From a bacterium (GTDB taxonomy: Bacteria; Bacillota; Negativicutes; Acidaminococcales; Acidaminococcaceae), in assembly GCA_004562175.1 (NCBI GenBank), contig SFRS01000058.1, forward strand, positions 1-5,599: 5,599 bases of DNA, read 5' to 3'. The translations under genes were made by a program, and so were the position numbers. Shown one piece after another: positions 4,326-5,599 of the stretch. Every line of letters begins with the position of its first letter. Position 1 is the first letter of the stretch. The notes under the pieces were generated by a model. It was not told the origin of the DNA. It did no database searches and saw nothing but the letters and a program-made list of their open reading frames with translations.

Positions 4326-5129
4326 TTACATGTAGAAGTACCAATAGGTCACGCAGGCCAAGGCAATGCGATACCAAGCAAAGCTGGTCAAATCGTACTT
4401 GTGCAGGAATTTGAGGAACCAGAGTACGGACCAATAGGCCACAACAAAGGAGACCACAAAGCCAATGCCCAGCACTGTCAAATCGTCCGCGTTCAAGTAC
4501 TTGAGACTCTTTAATAAATCGTAGATGCAGGCCACAAACATTAAGGGCACTGCAATCAAAAAGGTGTAGCTAGCTGCTGCCTGACGGGAAAGTCCCACCA
4601 AAAGACCACCAGCAATAGTGCTACCACTGCGGGAAAAGCCCGGCCACAAGGACAGGAATTGATAAATACCAACCCAGACAGCCTGCTTCATGGAGATTTT
4701 GTCCACATCATCCACTAGCTCCGCCTCCTTGCCCTTGGTTTTGTGCTCGGCAAACATTAAAAGCAGACCGCCCAAAACTAAGCCAATGGCCACAGTAAAA
4801 GGGGAAAAGAGGTATTTTTTAATCAAAGGATAGCACAAATAGGCCACGCCCATGACGGGCACAATGCCGGCAGCAATATGCCACACGGAAAGGCCCTTGT
4901 GCATATCCCAGCCATCCTTAGTAAAGAAGCGAGCAAAGCGCTCCTTGTAAATAAAAATAACGGACAAAATCGCACCCAATTGCACGAAAACATCAAACAC
5001 GTCCGCCACAGGCCCCTCAAAGCCCAGCACATGACCCACGATAATCATGTGACCGGTGGAGGAAACGGGCAAAAACTCGGTCAACCCCTCAACAATACCA
5101 ACAATAACGGCAATCAGATATTGATCCAT
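4326..5129 (-). CDS. uppP: Undecaprenyl-diphosphatase UppP (BacA)
   Basis: A 267-residue membrane enzyme that removes a phosphate from undecaprenyl diphosphate, recycling the lipid carrier for peptidoglycan and other wall polymers. Extra copies give bacitracin tolerance, hence the older name BacA. Both signature regions are intact: EGLTEFLPVSSTGH (residues 14-27) holds the two catalytic-site glutamates Glu14 and Glu18 and His27, and PGFSRSGST (163-171) holds the conserved Arg167. Multiple hydrophobic segments fit the eight-helix BacA fold (for example 52-61, 83-99, 112-126, 189-204, 218-238, 250-266). Length is close to the 273 residues of the E. coli protein. The ATG at 5127-5129 has AAAGGA 7 nt upstream. 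It has its own promoter and a two-way terminator and lies alone, with no resistance regulator beside it, so a housekeeping role is likely. Confidence 0.97.
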   Translation of the reverse strand: MDQYLIAVIVGIVEGLTEFLPVSSTGHMIIVGHVLGFEGPVADVFDVFVQLGAILSVIFIYKERFARFFTKDGWDMHKGLSVWHIAAGIVPVMGVAYLCYPLIKKYLFSPFTVAIGLVLGGLLLMFAEHKTKGKEAELVDDVDKISMKQAVWVGIYQFLSLWPGFSRSGSTIAGGLLVGLSRQAAASYTFLIAVPLMFVACIYDLLKSLKYLNADDLTVLGIGFVVSFVVAYWSVLWFLKFLHKYDLTSFAWYRIALACVTYWYFYM

Positions 5130-5163
5130 GCTAACATCCTTTCCAGCATCCTATATTGCTTCT

Positions 5164-5192
5164 ATTATACGCTTTTCTATACTAATAGACAA
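5164..5192 (-). promoter_or_regulatory. Promoter of uppP
   Basis: On the minus strand TTGTCT (5187-5192) and a perfect TATAAT (5164-5169) are 17 bp apart. The predicted start near 5157 leaves a short leader of under 30 nt, so no leader regulation is expected. Confidence 0.75.
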
Positions 5193-5242
5193 CTAGCAAT
5201 ATATTATTATGCACTTTTTTCTCTCACTAATACTAAAACTGC

Positions 5243-5277
5243 TAAAAATAAAAGACAGCCCCAGGTTCAGAGCTGCC
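5243..5277 (-). terminator. Intrinsic terminator of the phosphofructokinase gene
   Basis: On the minus strand GGCAGCTC pairs with GGGCTGTC (eight pairs, with G-T wobbles) around a short loop (stem 5254-5277). It is followed by TTTTATTTTT. It lies about 45 nt after the phosphofructokinase stop codon and upstream of the uppP promoter, insulating uppP. Confidence 0.8.
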
Positions 5278-5322
5278 TTTCATTATATACGTTTTAAATG
5301 AATCAATACTTAATTAGCCAAA

Positions 5323-5599
5323 TTAATCGCCAAAGCAAATGCCCAACTGGCGACCAGTGCGAATAATCTCGCTGACCACAGGCACCTGCCGCGGCTTTTC
5401 AGCCGCCTTTTGAATGTACACGGTAACAATTTGGTCATGGTATAAGGAAACCATTACATTATACTCGCCGCGCAAGCAAGCCTCCGCTGCTGCGACGCCG
5501 TAACGGGTGGATAACACTCTGTCGAAGGCTGAAGGTGAACCGCCACGCTGCAAATAGCCCAATACCGTACATCTGGATTCAATACCTGTACGCTCTTCA
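5323..5599 (-). CDS. pfkA: 6-phosphofructokinase, C-terminal part (partial)
   Basis: The last 91 residues of a phosphofructokinase whose start lies beyond the right edge. The reading frame runs to the edge: EERTGIESR-CTVLGYLQRGGSPSAFDR is the fructose-6-phosphate-binding block of the PFK family, aligning Arg of ESR with E. coli Arg243 and Arg of QRGG with Arg252. The enzyme phosphorylates fructose 6-phosphate, the committing step of glycolysis, in the cytoplasm. The position of E. coli His249 (LGHIQRGG) is tyrosine here. The protein ends VVSEIIRTGRQLGICFGD, a tail that resembles PPi-dependent or mixed-substrate PFKs as well as some ATP enzymes. The residues that decide ATP against pyrophosphate use are in the missing N-terminal half, so the donor is open. 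An internal TTG at 5560-5562 should not be taken as a start. Confidence 0.93.
   Translation of the reverse strand, partial: EERTGIESRCTVLGYLQRGGSPSAFDRVLSTRYGVAAAEACLRGEYNVMVSLYHDQIVTVYIQKAAEKPRQVPVVSEIIRTGRQLGICFGD

Noticed and set aside
4878..5297. 139-codon open frame on the plus strand over the uppP start, promoter and downstream gap
   Set aside because: It runs through the uppP coding region, its promoter and the phosphofructokinase terminator, and its Asn/Gln/His-rich translation has no domain.

Overview
The window looks like ordinary chromosome from an anaerobic or fermentative, moderate-GC Firmicutes-type bacterium. The evidence is an oxygen-sensitive (class III) ribonucleotide reductase start, an iron-dependent alcohol dehydrogenase of the butanol-dehydrogenase type, strong AGGAGG-like ribosome binding sites and sigma-A-type promoters, many with a TGn extended -10. 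A Negativicutes relative would fit, but this is a low-confidence impression from protein style, not a proven placement.

Layout, left to right. (1) 1-176, minus: N-terminus of a ribonucleotide reductase (ATP-cone, probably nrdD), leaving the window at the left edge. Upstream are a very good promoter, two NrdR-box-like repeats exactly 32 bp apart, and a leader of about 130 nt with two strong adjacent hairpins. (2) 597-1538, plus: a ten-helix EamA/DMT-family transporter with its own promoter. (3) 1670-1969, minus: a small XRE-type DNA-binding protein, convergent with the transporter and separated from it by a long two-way terminator. (4) 2139-2693, minus: a small SGNH/GDSL hydrolase with its own promoter. 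(5) 2694-2976: a divergent intergenic region unusually rich in dyad symmetries, including an operator-like 19-bp palindrome in the leader of the next gene. (6) 2977-4164, plus: an iron-dependent alcohol dehydrogenase. (7) 4326-5129, minus: undecaprenyl-diphosphatase UppP/BacA, separated from the dehydrogenase by a second two-way terminator. (8) 5323-5599, minus: the C-terminal part of a 6-phosphofructokinase, entering from the right edge and ending in a good terminator.

Each gene appears to be its own transcription unit: nearly every one has a recognisable promoter and a terminator. There is no operon in the window and no obvious shared pathway. The functions are DNA precursor supply, metabolite export, lipid or ester hydrolysis, fermentative aldehyde/alcohol redox, cell-wall lipid carrier recycling and glycolysis. 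I found no mobile element, CRISPR array, tRNA, rRNA or multi-gene defence-like system. The items most worth a second look are regulatory: the nrdD control region and leader RNA, and the palindromes around the alcohol dehydrogenase promoter. For three genes I chose a start codon downstream of the longest possible one, on ribosome-binding-site evidence (XRE regulator, SGNH hydrolase, alcohol dehydrogenase).
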